A stretch of 64,000 bases of DNA from Streptomyces sp. NA02950 (GCF_013364155.1 NZ_CP054916.1:1921001-1985000); one strand, 5' to 3'. Numbered from the stretch's first letter, positions 42,396 through 51,991 are shown. The notes: a model not told the origin generated them from the letters alone. A program made the numbers and translations.

Positions 42396-43421
42396 GTGTT
42401 GATCATTTCCTCGTCACGGACGACGGCGGGCCACCTGGCGGTCCCGGGAGGAAACGCGGACACTCGACGGGTCCGGCGTCCCGCCACGGCCGCCGCGGTC
42501 ACGGTCGTCGCGGCGCTGACGCTGTCACTGCTCGGCTGTGGCACGGCCGCCGATGTGCGGAGCCAGGGGTACTCCCGGCCGGTGAACGGTCCGACGCGGT
42601 CGGCGGCGGGCGGAAGCGAGGGAGGCGGAGTGGCGCGCGAGGACGGGAGGCGGGCGGTGCCGCCGCCCCGGCCCCGGACGCTGACCGGGGTCCTCGCCCA
42701 GGCGCTCGACCCGGTGGCGGGGCGGTCCGGCGCGTACTTCTCCGTGGGCCTGCGGGACCTGCGGTCGGGGGCGGTCGGGGTGTACGGCGGCGGCTGGTAC
42801 GACACCGCGAGCATCGTCAAGGTCGGCATTCTCGCGGCCTTGCTGCTGACGGCCCAGGACGAGGGCAGGCAGCTGACCGCCCAGGAGCACGCGCACGCCG
42901 ACGCGATGATCCGGCACAGTGACAACGCGGCCGCGAGCGCGCTCTGGCGGATGATCGGCGGCGCCGACGGGCTCGACGCGGCGCACCGGCGGCTGGGGCT
43001 GACGGAGACGTTCGGCGGTGAAGCCGGGCGGTGGGGGCTGACCCGGACCACCGCGGCCGATCAGCTGCATCTGCTGAGCTCCGTCTTCGAGGACGGTTCG
43101 GCGCTGGGCGAGTGGTCCCGGAGGTACATCGGGACGCTGATGGGGCGCACCGCCGACGATCAGAGCTGGGGCGTCTCGGCCGCCGCCGACGGCACCGGCG
43201 CCGGATTCCGGCTCAAGAACGGCTGGCTGCCGCGCAGCACCACCGGGCTGTGGGACGTCAACAGCATCGGCCAGGTCACCGCGGGCGGGCGCGGCTATCT
43301 CGTTGTGGTGCTCTCCGACGGCAGCCCCCGCATGGACACCGGGGTCGCACTGGTGGAGGAGGCGGCGCGCAGGGCGGTCGCGGCGACCACCGCCGCCCTC
43401 AACGGGGACGCCGGCTGGTGA
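42396..43421 (+). CDS. Lipoprotein with class A beta-lactamase fold
   Basis: This 341-residue protein has a signal with a lipobox (TLSLLGCG, Cys48), a Ser/Gly/Pro-rich linker, and a beta-lactamase-like serine hydrolase domain with the SxxK motif at Ser139-Lys142 (TASIVKVGIL), SDN at 175-177 and a late KNGW where lactamases have KTG. It could be a carboxypeptidase, esterase or lactamase at the outer face. GTG 42396 is the only start that leaves a full signal; its ribosome site is weak. Its last 23 bases overlap the convergent mycosin gene. Confidence 0.82.
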   Translation: MLIISSSRTTAGHLAVPGGNADTRRVRRPATAAAVTVVAALTLSLLGCGTAADVRSQGYSRPVNGPTRSAAGGSEGGGVAREDGRRAVPPPRPRTLTGVLAQALDPVAGRSGAYFSVGLRDLRSGAVGVYGGGWYDTASIVKVGILAALLLTAQDEGRQLTAQEHAHADAMIRHSDNAAASALWRMIGGADGLDAAHRRLGLTETFGGEAGRWGLTRTTAADQLHLLSSVFEDGSALGEWSRRYIGTLMGRTADDQSWGVSAAADGTGAGFRLKNGWLPRSTTGLWDVNSIGQVTAGGRGYLVVVLSDGSPRMDTGVALVEEAARRAVAATTAALNGDAGW

Positions 43422-44613
43422 ACGCCCCGCGCGGCCCCGGCAGCCGCAGCGGGCCGGAGCCCCGCCACAGGGCGACCGCGACCACCACCAGCGCCGCTCC
43501 GGCGAGCCCGGCGAACAGCGCCGACCGGTTGGGGCCGTCCTCGCCCCGGTGACCCTTGGCGTGGCCGGGGCCGGGGCCGAAGTAGCGGTGCGCGGCGGCC
43601 ACGGCGGCGGGCCGCTGGTCGCGCGGTGCCAGCTTCCCGCCCGCCTCGATGGCGGCGGCCGGGTCCACCATGCCCGCGCCGAGTTCATCGCTGCGGCCGC
43701 CCTCGGGGCCGTCCTGTGCGGTGCTGACCAGCAGTTGGCGGATCTGGCGGGGGCTCAGTTCGGGGTGGGCGGCGCGGACGAGGGCGACGGAGCCGGAGAC
43801 GAAGGCGGCGGCCGCGCTGGTGCCCCAGCCCTCGTAGTAGCGCCGGTCGGGGTCGGCGATGACCACGTCGACACCGGGTGCGCAGACGGTGGCGTACCAG
43901 CGGCGGGTGGAGAACGCGGCGCGGCTGCCGTAGCGGTCCACGGCGGTCACCGCGATCACGCCGGGGTAGGCGGCCGGGTAGGAGGTGCGGTCGCCCTTCT
44001 CGCCGCCGTTGCCCGCGGAGGCGACCACCACCGCGCCCTTGCGCAGCGCGTACTGGACGGCGGCGTCCTCCGCGCGCTCCGGGTGGGCGGATGCGCTGTC
44101 GTCGCCGAGCGACAGGTTGATCACGTCGGCGCCGTGGTCGGCCGCCCAGCGGATGCCCTCGGCGAGGGCGGCCCCGCGGGAGCCGCGGGCCTTCTTCCGG
44201 TCGGGGTCGGTGTCCTCCAGGATCACCCGCACCGGGAGGATCTTCGCCCGGGGCGCGACGCCGAGGATGCCGTCGCCGCCGGACGGGCCGTGGCCGCGCC
44301 CGGCGATGATCCCGGCCATGGCGGTGCCGTGGCGGGCCCAGGCGCGGTCACCGGGTCCGGCGCCGAAGCCGATCAGGTCCTTGCCGGGCAGCACCTGGCC
44401 CTTGAGGTCGGGGTGGTCGGAGTCGACACCGGTGTCGAGGACGGCGACGGTCGTTCCGGCACCCCTGGTGGTCTGCCACGCCTGCCGAATGTGGAGGGCG
44501 TCGAGCGCCCACTCCTGGGCCTGTATGCCGTCGGCCCGGGCGGGGGCTACGGGCAGGAGGGCCAGCCCGGCGGCGGCGAGGGCCACGGCCAGACGCCGTC
44601 CCACCGCGGTCAT
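43399..44613 (-). CDS. Mycosin-type subtilase (type VII secretion)
   Basis: This 404-residue S8 peptidase has a signal peptide, the triad Asp60 (TVAVLDTGVDSDHPDL), His95 (RHGTAMAGIIAG) and Ser266 (WGTSAAAAFVSG), and a C-terminal membrane anchor at about residues 368-390. This is the MycP layout of type VII systems. Its start shares one base with the stop of the upstream membrane protein gene (TGATG). No EccC ATPase or ESX pair is close by, so it is a partial or dispersed locus. Confidence 0.9.
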   Translation of the reverse strand: MTAVGRRLAVALAAAGLALLPVAPARADGIQAQEWALDALHIRQAWQTTRGAGTTVAVLDTGVDSDHPDLKGQVLPGKDLIGFGAGPGDRAWARHGTAMAGIIAGRGHGPSGGDGILGVAPRAKILPVRVILEDTDPDRKKARGSRGAALAEGIRWAADHGADVINLSLGDDSASAHPERAEDAAVQYALRKGAVVVASAGNGGEKGDRTSYPAAYPGVIAVTAVDRYGSRAAFSTRRWYATVCAPGVDVVIADPDRRYYEGWGTSAAAAFVSGSVALVRAAHPELSPRQIRQLLVSTAQDGPEGGRSDELGAGMVDPAAAIEAGGKLAPRDQRPAAVAAAHRYFGPGPGHAKGHRGEDGPNRSALFAGLAGAALVVVAVALWRGSGPLRLPGPRGAFTSRRPR

Positions 44614-45722
44614 CAGGAGTTCTCCGTGGAGTTCGCCAGGGCGCGGCGGAAGGCGGTCGCGATCTCGTCGGACAGGCCCCGGGCGTCATGGCCGAGGCCC
44701 GACTGCGCGGGGGCCGATGTCGCGCCGCGCTCGATCGCCTCCCCGGCCGGGCTGGGGTCGGTGACCTTCCGGCCGTCGGCGAAGCCGCTGACGCTGTAGA
44801 CGACGGCGGGGGCCTCGGTGAGGATCCGGATGTGCCAGCTGGCGCGCTGTTCGTCGCCGAATCGGGCGGCGGCGGTGCCCTTCGCGGCATAGGGGCGGGG
44901 CATCAGATCGGCGCGTTCGTCCAGCTTCTCGGTGACGAAGCGCTGGTGCAGCGCCCGCATCCCGGCGGCGTCGGAGGTGGTGATCAGCAGACCGACGGTG
45001 GTGACGTTGGTGCTAGTGGCGTCGGTGTAGGTGGCACGCAGCAGCCGCTTGCAGCCGACCGGGGCCAGCGCCTTGCCGAGCACCGGGTCGAATCCGCCGC
45101 CGCAGCTGCTGTCGGGGGCTACGGCGATCCGGGTCCAGCTGCGGTCGGCGCCGCCGGGGCCCTCGCCCGCGCCGCGCAGGGTGCGCGGGAAGAGGGTGTC
45201 GACGGGGACGGTGCGCCAGACGGTACGCGCGTGTGCGTAGGTGTCGGCGGTGGACGGCGGGGCCCCGGTGCCGTCGTCGAGCCAGCTTCCGGCCGCCGCC
45301 CCGACGAGCAGTCCGAGGCCGAGCACAAGACAGCCGGCGGCGGCCGCGGTGCGGCCGCGGGAGCGCCGTCGGCCGATGTCGGTGCCGGGGGCGGGGCCGG
45401 TGCCGGGCGTTCCGGCGCGGGCCGTATCGGCGGGACGTCGCGGCACCCGGTGGCCGTCCGCCGGGGCGGCGCTGCCCGGCCGGTCGTCACGGCTTCCGGG
45501 GCCGCGTGGCGAGGGGACCTTGGCGGGGACGCCGAGCACGGGGGTGTCCGGGTCCGGGGTGACACTCGGTGGTTCGGTGGGGCGTGCTGTGGGGCGCGGA
45601 GGCGCGGAGGGTTGCGCGGGCACGGAGTGTGCGCGCAAGGAGTGTGTGGGGTGCGGCGGTTGTGCGGGGTGGGGCGGGGGCGTGCCGCGGGGCGAGCGCG
45701 CCGCTTCGGCGTCGGTGCTCAC
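44613..45722 (-). CDS. Type VII secretion-associated single-pass membrane protein
   Basis: This 369-residue protein has a long disordered N-terminus rich in Pro, Ser, Arg and Thr (about 1-135), one membrane helix (AAAAGCLVLGLGLLVGAAAG) and an outer domain of about 190 residues with two Cys likely to pair (SSCGGGFDPVLG and VGCKRLL). I recognise no exact family, but this layout next to a mycosin is common in streptomycetes. GTG 45722 follows GAGGGGG. Confidence 0.7.
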   Translation of the reverse strand: MSTDAEAARSPRGTPPPHPAQPPHPTHSLRAHSVPAQPSAPPRPTARPTEPPSVTPDPDTPVLGVPAKVPSPRGPGSRDDRPGSAAPADGHRVPRRPADTARAGTPGTGPAPGTDIGRRRSRGRTAAAAGCLVLGLGLLVGAAAGSWLDDGTGAPPSTADTYAHARTVWRTVPVDTLFPRTLRGAGEGPGGADRSWTRIAVAPDSSCGGGFDPVLGKALAPVGCKRLLRATYTDATSTNVTTVGLLITTSDAAGMRALHQRFVTEKLDERADLMPRPYAAKGTAAARFGDEQRASWHIRILTEAPAVVYSVSGFADGRKVTDPSPAGEAIERGATSAPAQSGLGHDARGLSDEIATAFRRALANSTENS

Positions 45723-45935
45723 CTGCACCCCCTCGCGCGCTTCAGGACCTGGTTCACCTGACTCCGTCCGGTTCGCCGCGCCACCCCACCGCCTTTCGGA
45801 CAGGCAGGCCCGTATACGGACATCACGCCCCTGACCTGCCGGTCGTGGCGTGCGGCGACACTCTACGGTGCACCAGGGGCCCCGCGCACCGCTGCCCTCT
45901 ACCCAGTGGTAACAGCGGTCTGGCAAGCTGCGTCC

Positions 45936-47165
45936 ATGCCGTCTGCGTCGTCTGCGTCGTCCGCGTCGTCCGCCGCCGCCCGGGCCCGGTACGACCGGGC
46001 CACCGCCCATCTCGAAGCGCCTCTGGCCGTGGTCGATCTGGGGGCGTTCGACCGCAACGCCCGGGATCTGGTGCGCCGGGCGGGCGGCAAGCCGATCCGG
46101 GTGGCCAGCAAGTCGGTGCGGTGCCGGGCGCTGCTGGAACGGGTGCTGGCGCGGGACGGTTTCGCGGGGATCATGAGCTTCACGCTCGCGGAGTCCCTGT
46201 GGCTGGCGCGCGAGGGCTTCGACGACGTCCTGCTCGCCTACCCCTCCACCGACCGGGACGGGTTCGCCACGCTGACCAGCGATCCCAAGCTGGCGAGGGC
46301 GGTCACGGTGATGGTGGACAGCACCGGTCAGCTCGATCTGATCGAGAGCGTTCGCGCGGGGACCGAAGAGGTCCGGGTCTGTCTGGAGTTGGACACCTCG
46401 CTCCGACTGCTGGGCGGCCGGGTGCGGGTGGGCGCACGGCGCTCACCGCTGCGCGAGCCCGTTCACGTGGCCGAGCTGGCGCGGGCGGTCCAGCGCCGCC
46501 CCGGCTTCCGGGTGGTCGGGCTGATGGCGTACGAGGGGCATGTGGCGGGGGTGGGCGACGCGGTGCCGGGGCATCCGCTGCGCTCCCGGATGATCCGGCT
46601 GATGCAGACCACCGCCCGCCGGGAGCTGGCCGAGCGCCGGGCCGCGGCGGTCCGGGCGGTGCGCGCGGTGGCGGACCTGGAGTTCGTCAACGGCGGCGGT
46701 ACGGGCAGTGTGCAGCACACCGCGGCCGAAGAGGCGGTGACGGAGATCGCCGCCGGGTCCGGGCTCTACCAGCCGCGGCTGTTCGACCACTACACCTCCT
46801 TCCGCGGCCGTCCGGCGGCCCTCTTCGCCCAGCCGGTGGTGCGCCGCCCGGCTGTGGGTGTGGTGACGGTGCTGGGCGGCGGCTATCCGGCGTCGGGAGC
46901 GGCCGGAGCGGACCGGCTGCCGGTGCCGTACCTGCCGGAGGGGCTGGTGTACGACCCGCGGGAGGGGCCGGGCGAGGTGCAGACCCCGCTGCTGGGCACG
47001 GCCGCCGACGATCTGCTGATCGGCGACAAGGTGTGGTTCCGGCACGCCAAGGCCGGGGAACTGTGCGAGCGCTTCGCGGTGCTCCATCTCATCGACGCGG
47101 AGGACGGGGACCGGGTGGTGGCCTCCGTGCCGACGTACCGGGGCGAGGGCCGGACGTTCCTGTAG
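45936..47165 (+). CDS. PLP-dependent alanine racemase-type amino acid deaminase/aldolase
   Basis: This 409-residue protein has an alanine racemase-type barrel: APLAVVDLGAFDRNARDLV, PIRVASKSVRCRALLERVL with the PLP Lys (KSVR), VCLELDTSLRLLGG and FVNGGGTGSVQHT, then a D-serine-dehydratase-like C-terminal domain. Annotated relatives act as amino acid deaminases or threonine aldolases. Codons 3-13 are a SAS-repeat made by a 9-base tandem repeat, so the N-terminus may vary between strains. Start ATG 45936. Confidence 0.82.
   Translation: MPSASSASSASSAAARARYDRATAHLEAPLAVVDLGAFDRNARDLVRRAGGKPIRVASKSVRCRALLERVLARDGFAGIMSFTLAESLWLAREGFDDVLLAYPSTDRDGFATLTSDPKLARAVTVMVDSTGQLDLIESVRAGTEEVRVCLELDTSLRLLGGRVRVGARRSPLREPVHVAELARAVQRRPGFRVVGLMAYEGHVAGVGDAVPGHPLRSRMIRLMQTTARRELAERRAAAVRAVRAVADLEFVNGGGTGSVQHTAAEEAVTEIAAGSGLYQPRLFDHYTSFRGRPAALFAQPVVRRPAVGVVTVLGGGYPASGAAGADRLPVPYLPEGLVYDPREGPGEVQTPLLGTAADDLLIGDKVWFRHAKAGELCERFAVLHLIDAEDGDRVVASVPTYRGEGRTFL
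45942..45975 (+). repeat. 9-base tandem repeat at a gene start
   Basis: About four imperfect units of TCTGCGTCG/TCCGCGTCG lie directly after the ATG at 45936 and encode Ser-Ala-Ser repeats. The reading frame is kept by any whole-unit change. Confidence 0.6.
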
Positions 47166-47286
47166 TGCCGCGTCAGCCAAGGTTCGCCCGGTGGCGAGGC
47201 GTCCTGGTGCGTGCGATCACAAGGCGGCGGGGAAGCCCTCGCAGTGGGCCTGCTCGGACTTTCGGCCAACGCAGCGAGAGGGGCAC

Positions 47287-47308
47287 CTCCCAGCGGTAGC
47301 TGGGGGAG
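47287..47308. repeat. Second copy of the CCCAGC-GCTGGG hairpin repeat
   Basis: CTCCCAGC / GCTGGGGGAG with loop GGTA, opposite in orientation to the copy at 36010-36029. It lies in the spacer between the convergent racemase-type and DUF2510 genes and probably acts as a terminator. Confidence 0.6.
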
Positions 47309-47377
47309 CATGCCGGGGCGGCGAGCGGGCCGAACCTCGGCTGACACGGCACGAGGTCCCGTCCGGGTCGGGGTGGC

Positions 47378-48337
47378 TCAGATGGACTGGCCGTCGCCCG
47401 CCAGCGCCCTGATGCCCTTGAGGATCCTGTCCATGTCGCCGAGCGGCGGCGCCTTGTCGCTCACGTCGAAGCCGAAGCGCACCACGACCATCGTGTCGGG
47501 GACGGTGGGCGAGGGGAAGACGACCGACTGGACATAGCCGTCGTCGCCCTTCTTGGTGGCCACCTTCCAGCGGACCAGATAGCCCTTGCCGCCCGCGACC
47601 TCGACCGCCTCGGACTTGAGCTGCTTGTGGGAGGTGATCCCGCCGTACGCCCTGCGGTCGCTCTCCTCGTCCTTGCCGTAGGAGTCCTCGGCGTTCTGCG
47701 CGATGTCCTCCTTGGCTATGCCCTTGGCGGTGTCCGCCTTGTAGCCGCTGGCGGTCCGGGAGAAGGCGCCGCCGCGCACGCACTCGGTGGACGGGTCGTT
47801 GGGGCAGGGGTAGCGGGAGGTGGTGATTCCGGCACCGCCGGAGCTGCTGCGGCCCGCCTGCCACCCGGAGAGCACCGGCAGGCTGATGCCGTTGACCGGA
47901 TCGGGCGCGATGTCCGGGTCGAAGCCGGGGGTACCGGTGGGGGCGCCGGTGGGCGGCTCCGACGGACCGCCGCCGCCGCTCCCGCCGTCGCCGTCCGCCG
48001 AGCCGGAGACGCTGGGGGACGGCCCGGCCTTGTCCTTGCCGTCGCCGCCCCCGCCCAGCAGCACGATGCCACCGATGATCGCGGCGACCACGACCCCCAC
48101 GGCCGCCGCGAGCGCGGCGATCTTCGGCCCGCGCCCGCGTCCCTGACCGCCCGGCTGTCCGGGGACATCACCGGGCATCGTGGGCGCGCCGTAGGGCATG
48201 CCGGGCATACCCGGCGCCCCCGAGGCGTCACGGGTGTACTCGGTCCACGTGGAGCCGTTCCACCAGCGCTCCACGCCTGGGCCGTTGCCTGTGTCACCTG
48301 GGTCGGGATACCAGCCGGGGGGTGTGTTCGTGGTCAC
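47378..48337 (-). CDS. DUF2510 membrane protein
   Basis: This 319-residue protein starts with a DUF2510 motif (PPGWYPDPGDTG, ERWWNGSTWTEYTR), then a Met/Gly/Pro linker, one membrane helix (AALAAAVGVVVAAIIGGIVL), a Ser/Gly/Pro-rich spacer and an outer domain with two Cys (YPCPNDPSTECVRGG). The outer domain is of unknown function. DUF2510 proteins are actinobacterial and often linked to type VII secretion or envelope genes. Confidence 0.8.
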   Translation of the reverse strand: MTTNTPPGWYPDPGDTGNGPGVERWWNGSTWTEYTRDASGAPGMPGMPYGAPTMPGDVPGQPGGQGRGRGPKIAALAAAVGVVVAAIIGGIVLLGGGGDGKDKAGPSPSVSGSADGDGGSGGGGPSEPPTGAPTGTPGFDPDIAPDPVNGISLPVLSGWQAGRSSSGGAGITTSRYPCPNDPSTECVRGGAFSRTASGYKADTAKGIAKEDIAQNAEDSYGKDEESDRRAYGGITSHKQLKSEAVEVAGGKGYLVRWKVATKKGDDGYVQSVVFPSPTVPDTMVVVRFGFDVSDKAPPLGDMDRILKGIRALAGDGQSI

Positions 48338-48404
48338 GCCGTCACCTTATGGCCACGGGTCGGTGGCCGTACACCGGGCTCGTCCGCCCCGGCGAGCCCG
48401 TCCG

Positions 48405-49187
48405 TCACAGCGGCGTGACATACGCGCCCGCGATACCTCCGTCCACCAGGAATTCGGCCGCGTTGACGAACGACGAGTCGTCGCTGGCGAGGAAGGCCAC
48501 GGCGGCGGCCATCTCCTCCGGTTCGGCGAACCGGCCCACCGGGACGTGCACCAGACGGCGCGCGGCCCGCTCCGGGTCCTTGGCGAACAGCTCCTTCAGC
48601 AGCGGGGTGTTGACCGGCCCCGGGCACAGGGCGTTGACCCGGATGCCCTCACGGGCGAACTGCACACCCAGCTCGCGGGACATGGCCAGCACCCCGCCCT
48701 TGGACGCGGTGTAGCTGATCTGCGAGGTCGCCGCGCCCATCACGGCCACGAAGGAGGCCGTGTTGATGATGGAGCCCTTGCCCTGCCGCCGCATGTACGG
48801 CAGCGCGGCCTTGCAGCACAGGTAGACGGAGGTCAGGTTGACCTCCTGGACCCGCTTCCAGGCGTCCAGGCCGGTGGTCAGGATCGAGTCGTCGTCGGGG
48901 GGCGAGATGCCCGCGTTGTTGAAGGCGACGTCGACCGAACCGTAGGTGTCGTACGCGGCCTTGAACAGCGCCTCCACCTCCTCGGGATCGGTCACGTCCA
49001 CCCGGACGTAGAGCCCGCCGACCTCGTCGGCCGCGGCCTTGCCCGCGGACTCGTCGATGTCGGCGCAGACGACGTTGGCGCCCTCGGAGGCGAAGCGGCG
49101 CGCGGTGGCCAGGCCGATACCGCTGCCCGCTCCGGTGACGACGGCGGTTCGGCCGACCAGACGGCGGCACACGGGGGTCTCGGTCAC
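48405..49187 (-). CDS. Short-chain dehydrogenase/reductase
   Basis: This 260-residue protein has TGAGSGIG, NNAG and the catalytic YTASK (Tyr-x-x-x-Lys) with an upstream Ser (INTASF). The GTG start at 49187 lies one base from the aldehyde dehydrogenase stop, so it is the last gene of the GlnA4-like operon and probably oxidises an alcohol or hydroxy intermediate in the same route. The exact substrate is unknown. Confidence 0.85.
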   Translation of the reverse strand: MTETPVCRRLVGRTAVVTGAGSGIGLATARRFASEGANVVCADIDESAGKAAADEVGGLYVRVDVTDPEEVEALFKAAYDTYGSVDVAFNNAGISPPDDDSILTTGLDAWKRVQEVNLTSVYLCCKAALPYMRRQGKGSIINTASFVAVMGAATSQISYTASKGGVLAMSRELGVQFAREGIRVNALCPGPVNTPLLKELFAKDPERAARRLVHVPVGRFAEPEEMAAAVAFLASDDSSFVNAAEFLVDGGIAGAYVTPL

Positions 49188-49188
49188 G

Positions 49189-50571
49189 TCACTGCTCCTC
49201 GGTGCTGATGAAGACGTTCTTGGTCTCGGTGAAGGCGGTCAGGGCGTCGGGGCCCAGCTCCCGGCCGAGGCCGGACTGCTTGTAGCCGCCGAAGGGGGTC
49301 GAGTAGCGCACGCTGCTGTGCGAGTTGACGGAGAGGTTCCCGGCGGCGACGGCACGCGAGACCCGCACCGCGCGGCCGACGTCACGGGTCCAGATCGAGC
49401 CGGACAGGCCGTAGTCGGTGGCGTTGGCCAGCCGCACGGCGTCGGCCTCGTCCTCGAAGGGGAGCACCACGGCCACCGGACCGAAGATCTCCTCGACCGC
49501 GGTGCGGTCGTCCGGTCCGGTGGCCTCCAGGACGGTGGCCGGATACCAGAACCCCTTGCCCCGCGGTGCCTCACCGCGGATCGCGGCGGGCGCGTCCTCG
49601 GGGACGTAGGACCGCACCCGCTCCCGCTGGGCGGCCGAGATCAGCGGGCCCATGGCGGTGGCGGGGTCGGCCGGGTCGCCGACCGGATACGAGGTCACGG
49701 CGGGTTCCAGCAGCTCCATGAACCGGTCGTAGACGCTCCGCTGGACCAGGATGCGGCTGCGGGCGCAGCAGTCCTGTCCGGTGTTGTCGAGGAACGACCC
49801 CGGGGCCGAGCGGGCGGCCAGTTCGATGTCGCCGTCGGCGAAGACGATGTTGGGGCTCTTGCCGCCGAGTTCGAGCGTCACCCGCTTCACACCCGCCGCG
49901 CACCTGGCCATGATCTCCTTGCCGACGGCCGTCGACCCGGTGAACACGACCTTGGCCACGCCGGGGTGCTCGACCAGCGCGGTGCCCGCCACCGGTCCGG
50001 CGCCGGGCAGCACCTGGAAAAGACCCTCGGGAAGCCCGGCCTCCAGGGCGAGTTCGGCCAGCCGCAGGGCGGTGAGCGGGGTGGTCTCGGCGGGCTTGAG
50101 CAGGACGGCGTTGCCCGCGGCGAGCGCGGGCGCGGTGCCCCACGCGGCGATCGGCATGGGGAAGTTCCACGGCGCGATCACGGCGACCACGCCGAGCGGC
50201 TCATGGAAGGTGAGGTTCAGACCACCGGCGACCGGGATCTGGCCGCCGGTCAGCCGCTCCACCCCGCCGGCCGCGTAGTCCAGCAGATCGCGCACATTGC
50301 CCGCCTCCCAGCGGGCGTTGCCGATCGGATGGCCCGCCTCGCGGACCTCCAGCGCGGCCAGTTCGTCGATGTGGTCGTCGACGGCGGCGGCGAAGCGGCG
50401 CAGCAGACGGGCGCGGTCGGCGGGCGCCAGGGCGGCCCAGCCGCGCTGGGCCGCGCCGGCCCGGGCCACGGCGGCGTCCACATCGGCGGCGGAGGCCGCC
50501 GGGACGGTGGCGATGACCTCCTCGGTCGCCGGGTTGAGTACGTGGTGCTCGTGGGGGTGCTCGTTGGTCAC
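49189..50571 (-). CDS. Aldehyde dehydrogenase (PuuC-like role)
   Basis: This 460-residue NAD(P)-dependent enzyme has APWNFPMPIAAWGTAPALAA, VVFTGSTAVGKEI, the general base Glu in TLELGGKSPNIVFAD and the catalytic Cys in NTGQDCCARSRILV. Between the GlnA4-like ligase and an SDR it most likely oxidises the gamma-glutamyl aldehyde made from the ligated amine. GTG 50571 overlaps no upstream gene and lies 12 bases from the ligase stop. Confidence 0.9.
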   Translation of the reverse strand: MTNEHPHEHHVLNPATEEVIATVPAASAADVDAAVARAGAAQRGWAALAPADRARLLRRFAAAVDDHIDELAALEVREAGHPIGNARWEAGNVRDLLDYAAGGVERLTGGQIPVAGGLNLTFHEPLGVVAVIAPWNFPMPIAAWGTAPALAAGNAVLLKPAETTPLTALRLAELALEAGLPEGLFQVLPGAGPVAGTALVEHPGVAKVVFTGSTAVGKEIMARCAAGVKRVTLELGGKSPNIVFADGDIELAARSAPGSFLDNTGQDCCARSRILVQRSVYDRFMELLEPAVTSYPVGDPADPATAMGPLISAAQRERVRSYVPEDAPAAIRGEAPRGKGFWYPATVLEATGPDDRTAVEEIFGPVAVVLPFEDEADAVRLANATDYGLSGSIWTRDVGRAVRVSRAVAAGNLSVNSHSSVRYSTPFGGYKQSGLGRELGPDALTAFTETKNVFISTEEQ

Positions 50572-50582
50572 CTGATGGTTCC

Positions 50583-51950
50583 TCACATGCGCTCGAAGGA
50601 CCGGAACCGCTCCCAGTCCGTGACGGCGGTGTCGTAGGCGTCCAGTTCGACGCGGGCCATGTTGAGGTAGTGCTCGACCACCTCGTCGCCGAAGGCGGCC
50701 CGGGCGATGGGGCTGGCCCGCCACAGCTCGGCGGCGTCGCGCAGCGTGGTGGGGACGTGCTCGGCGTCGCCGTTGTAGGCGTTGCCGGTACAGACCTCGG
50801 GCAGCTCCAGCTCGTTCTCGATGCCATGGAGTCCGGCCGCCACCATTCCGGCGACGGCGAGGTACGGATTGACATCGCCGCCCGGGAGGCGGTTCTCCAG
50901 CCGGTGGGCGTGACCATGGCCGATGACCCGCAGGGCGCAGGTGCGGTTGTCCGGGCCCCACGCGACGGCGGTGGGCGCGAACGAACCGGGCCGGAACCGC
51001 TTGTAGGAGTTGATGTTGGGGGCGTAGAGCAGGGTGAAGTCCCGCATGGCGGCCATCTGCCCGGCCAGGAAGTGGCGCATGGTCTTGGACATGCCGTACT
51101 CGCCCGCGTCGTCGGCGAGCACCGGCGCTCCGGACTCGTCGCGCAGCGAGAGGTGGATATGGCAGGAGTTGCCCTCGCGCTCGTCCCACTTGGCCATGAA
51201 GGTGAGCGCGTTGCCCTGCTGCGCGGCGATCTCCTTGGCGCCCGTCTTGTAGATGGTGTGCTGATCACAGGTGGTCAGCGCGTCGTCGTAGCGGAAGGCG
51301 ATCTCGTGCTGGCCGAAGTTGCACTCGCCCTTGGCCGACTCGACGGTCATCCCGGCCGCGCCCATCTCGTTGCGGATGCGGCGCAGCAGGGGCTCGACCC
51401 GGCCGGTGCCGAGGACGGAGTAGTCGACGTTGTACTGGTTGGCGGGGGTGAGTCCGCGGTAGCCGGAGTTCCACGCCTGTTCGTAGCTGTCCTTGAAGAC
51501 CATGAACTCCAGCTCGGTGCCCGCGTAGGCGGTCCAGCCGCGCTCGGCGAGCCGGTCCAGCTGCCGCCGCAGTATCTGGCGCGGGGAGGCCACGACGGGT
51601 GAGCCGTCGTGCCAGCCGAGGTCGGCGATCATCAGTGCGGTGCCGGGGTTCCAGGGAGTGCGGCGCAGGGTGGCGTGATCGCCGTGCATGGCGAAGTCGC
51701 CGTAGCCGCGCTCCCAGGAGGACATCGCGAAGCCGTCGACGGTGTTCATATCGGTGTCGACGGCGAGAAGGTAGTTGCAGCCCTCGGTGCCGTGGTCGAG
51801 GACGTCGTCGAGGAAGAAGCGGGCGGCGAACCGCTTGCCCTGCAACCTTCCCTGCATATCGGTGAAGGCCAGGACGACGGTGTCGATCTCCCCGGCGTTC
51901 ACGAGTCTGGTCAGTTCGTCGACCGAGAGCGGGGACTTGCGGTCTGCCAC
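50583..51950 (-). CDS. glnA4: Glutamine synthetase-like gamma-glutamylamine ligase (GlnA4 type)
   Basis: This 455-residue GS-fold protein has YAGTELEFMVFKDSYE, GECNFGQHEIAFRY, NSCHIHLSLRDE and RLPGGDVNPYLAVAGM. It is a GlnA-like paralogue of the group that joins glutamate to an amine, not true glutamine synthetase: the operon has an aldehyde dehydrogenase, an SDR, a permease and a glutamyl hydrolase. From memory the syntenic S. coelicolor gene glnA4 makes gamma-glutamylethanolamide. The start is GTG 51950 behind AGGAGGACCACC. Confidence 0.82.
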   Translation of the reverse strand: MADRKSPLSVDELTRLVNAGEIDTVVLAFTDMQGRLQGKRFAARFFLDDVLDHGTEGCNYLLAVDTDMNTVDGFAMSSWERGYGDFAMHGDHATLRRTPWNPGTALMIADLGWHDGSPVVASPRQILRRQLDRLAERGWTAYAGTELEFMVFKDSYEQAWNSGYRGLTPANQYNVDYSVLGTGRVEPLLRRIRNEMGAAGMTVESAKGECNFGQHEIAFRYDDALTTCDQHTIYKTGAKEIAAQQGNALTFMAKWDEREGNSCHIHLSLRDESGAPVLADDAGEYGMSKTMRHFLAGQMAAMRDFTLLYAPNINSYKRFRPGSFAPTAVAWGPDNRTCALRVIGHGHAHRLENRLPGGDVNPYLAVAGMVAAGLHGIENELELPEVCTGNAYNGDAEHVPTTLRDAAELWRASPIARAAFGDEVVEHYLNMARVELDAYDTAVTDWERFRSFERM

Positions 51951-51991
51951 GGTGGTCCTCCTGCGAAGATTGCAGCGCCGGAAGGCCATAA

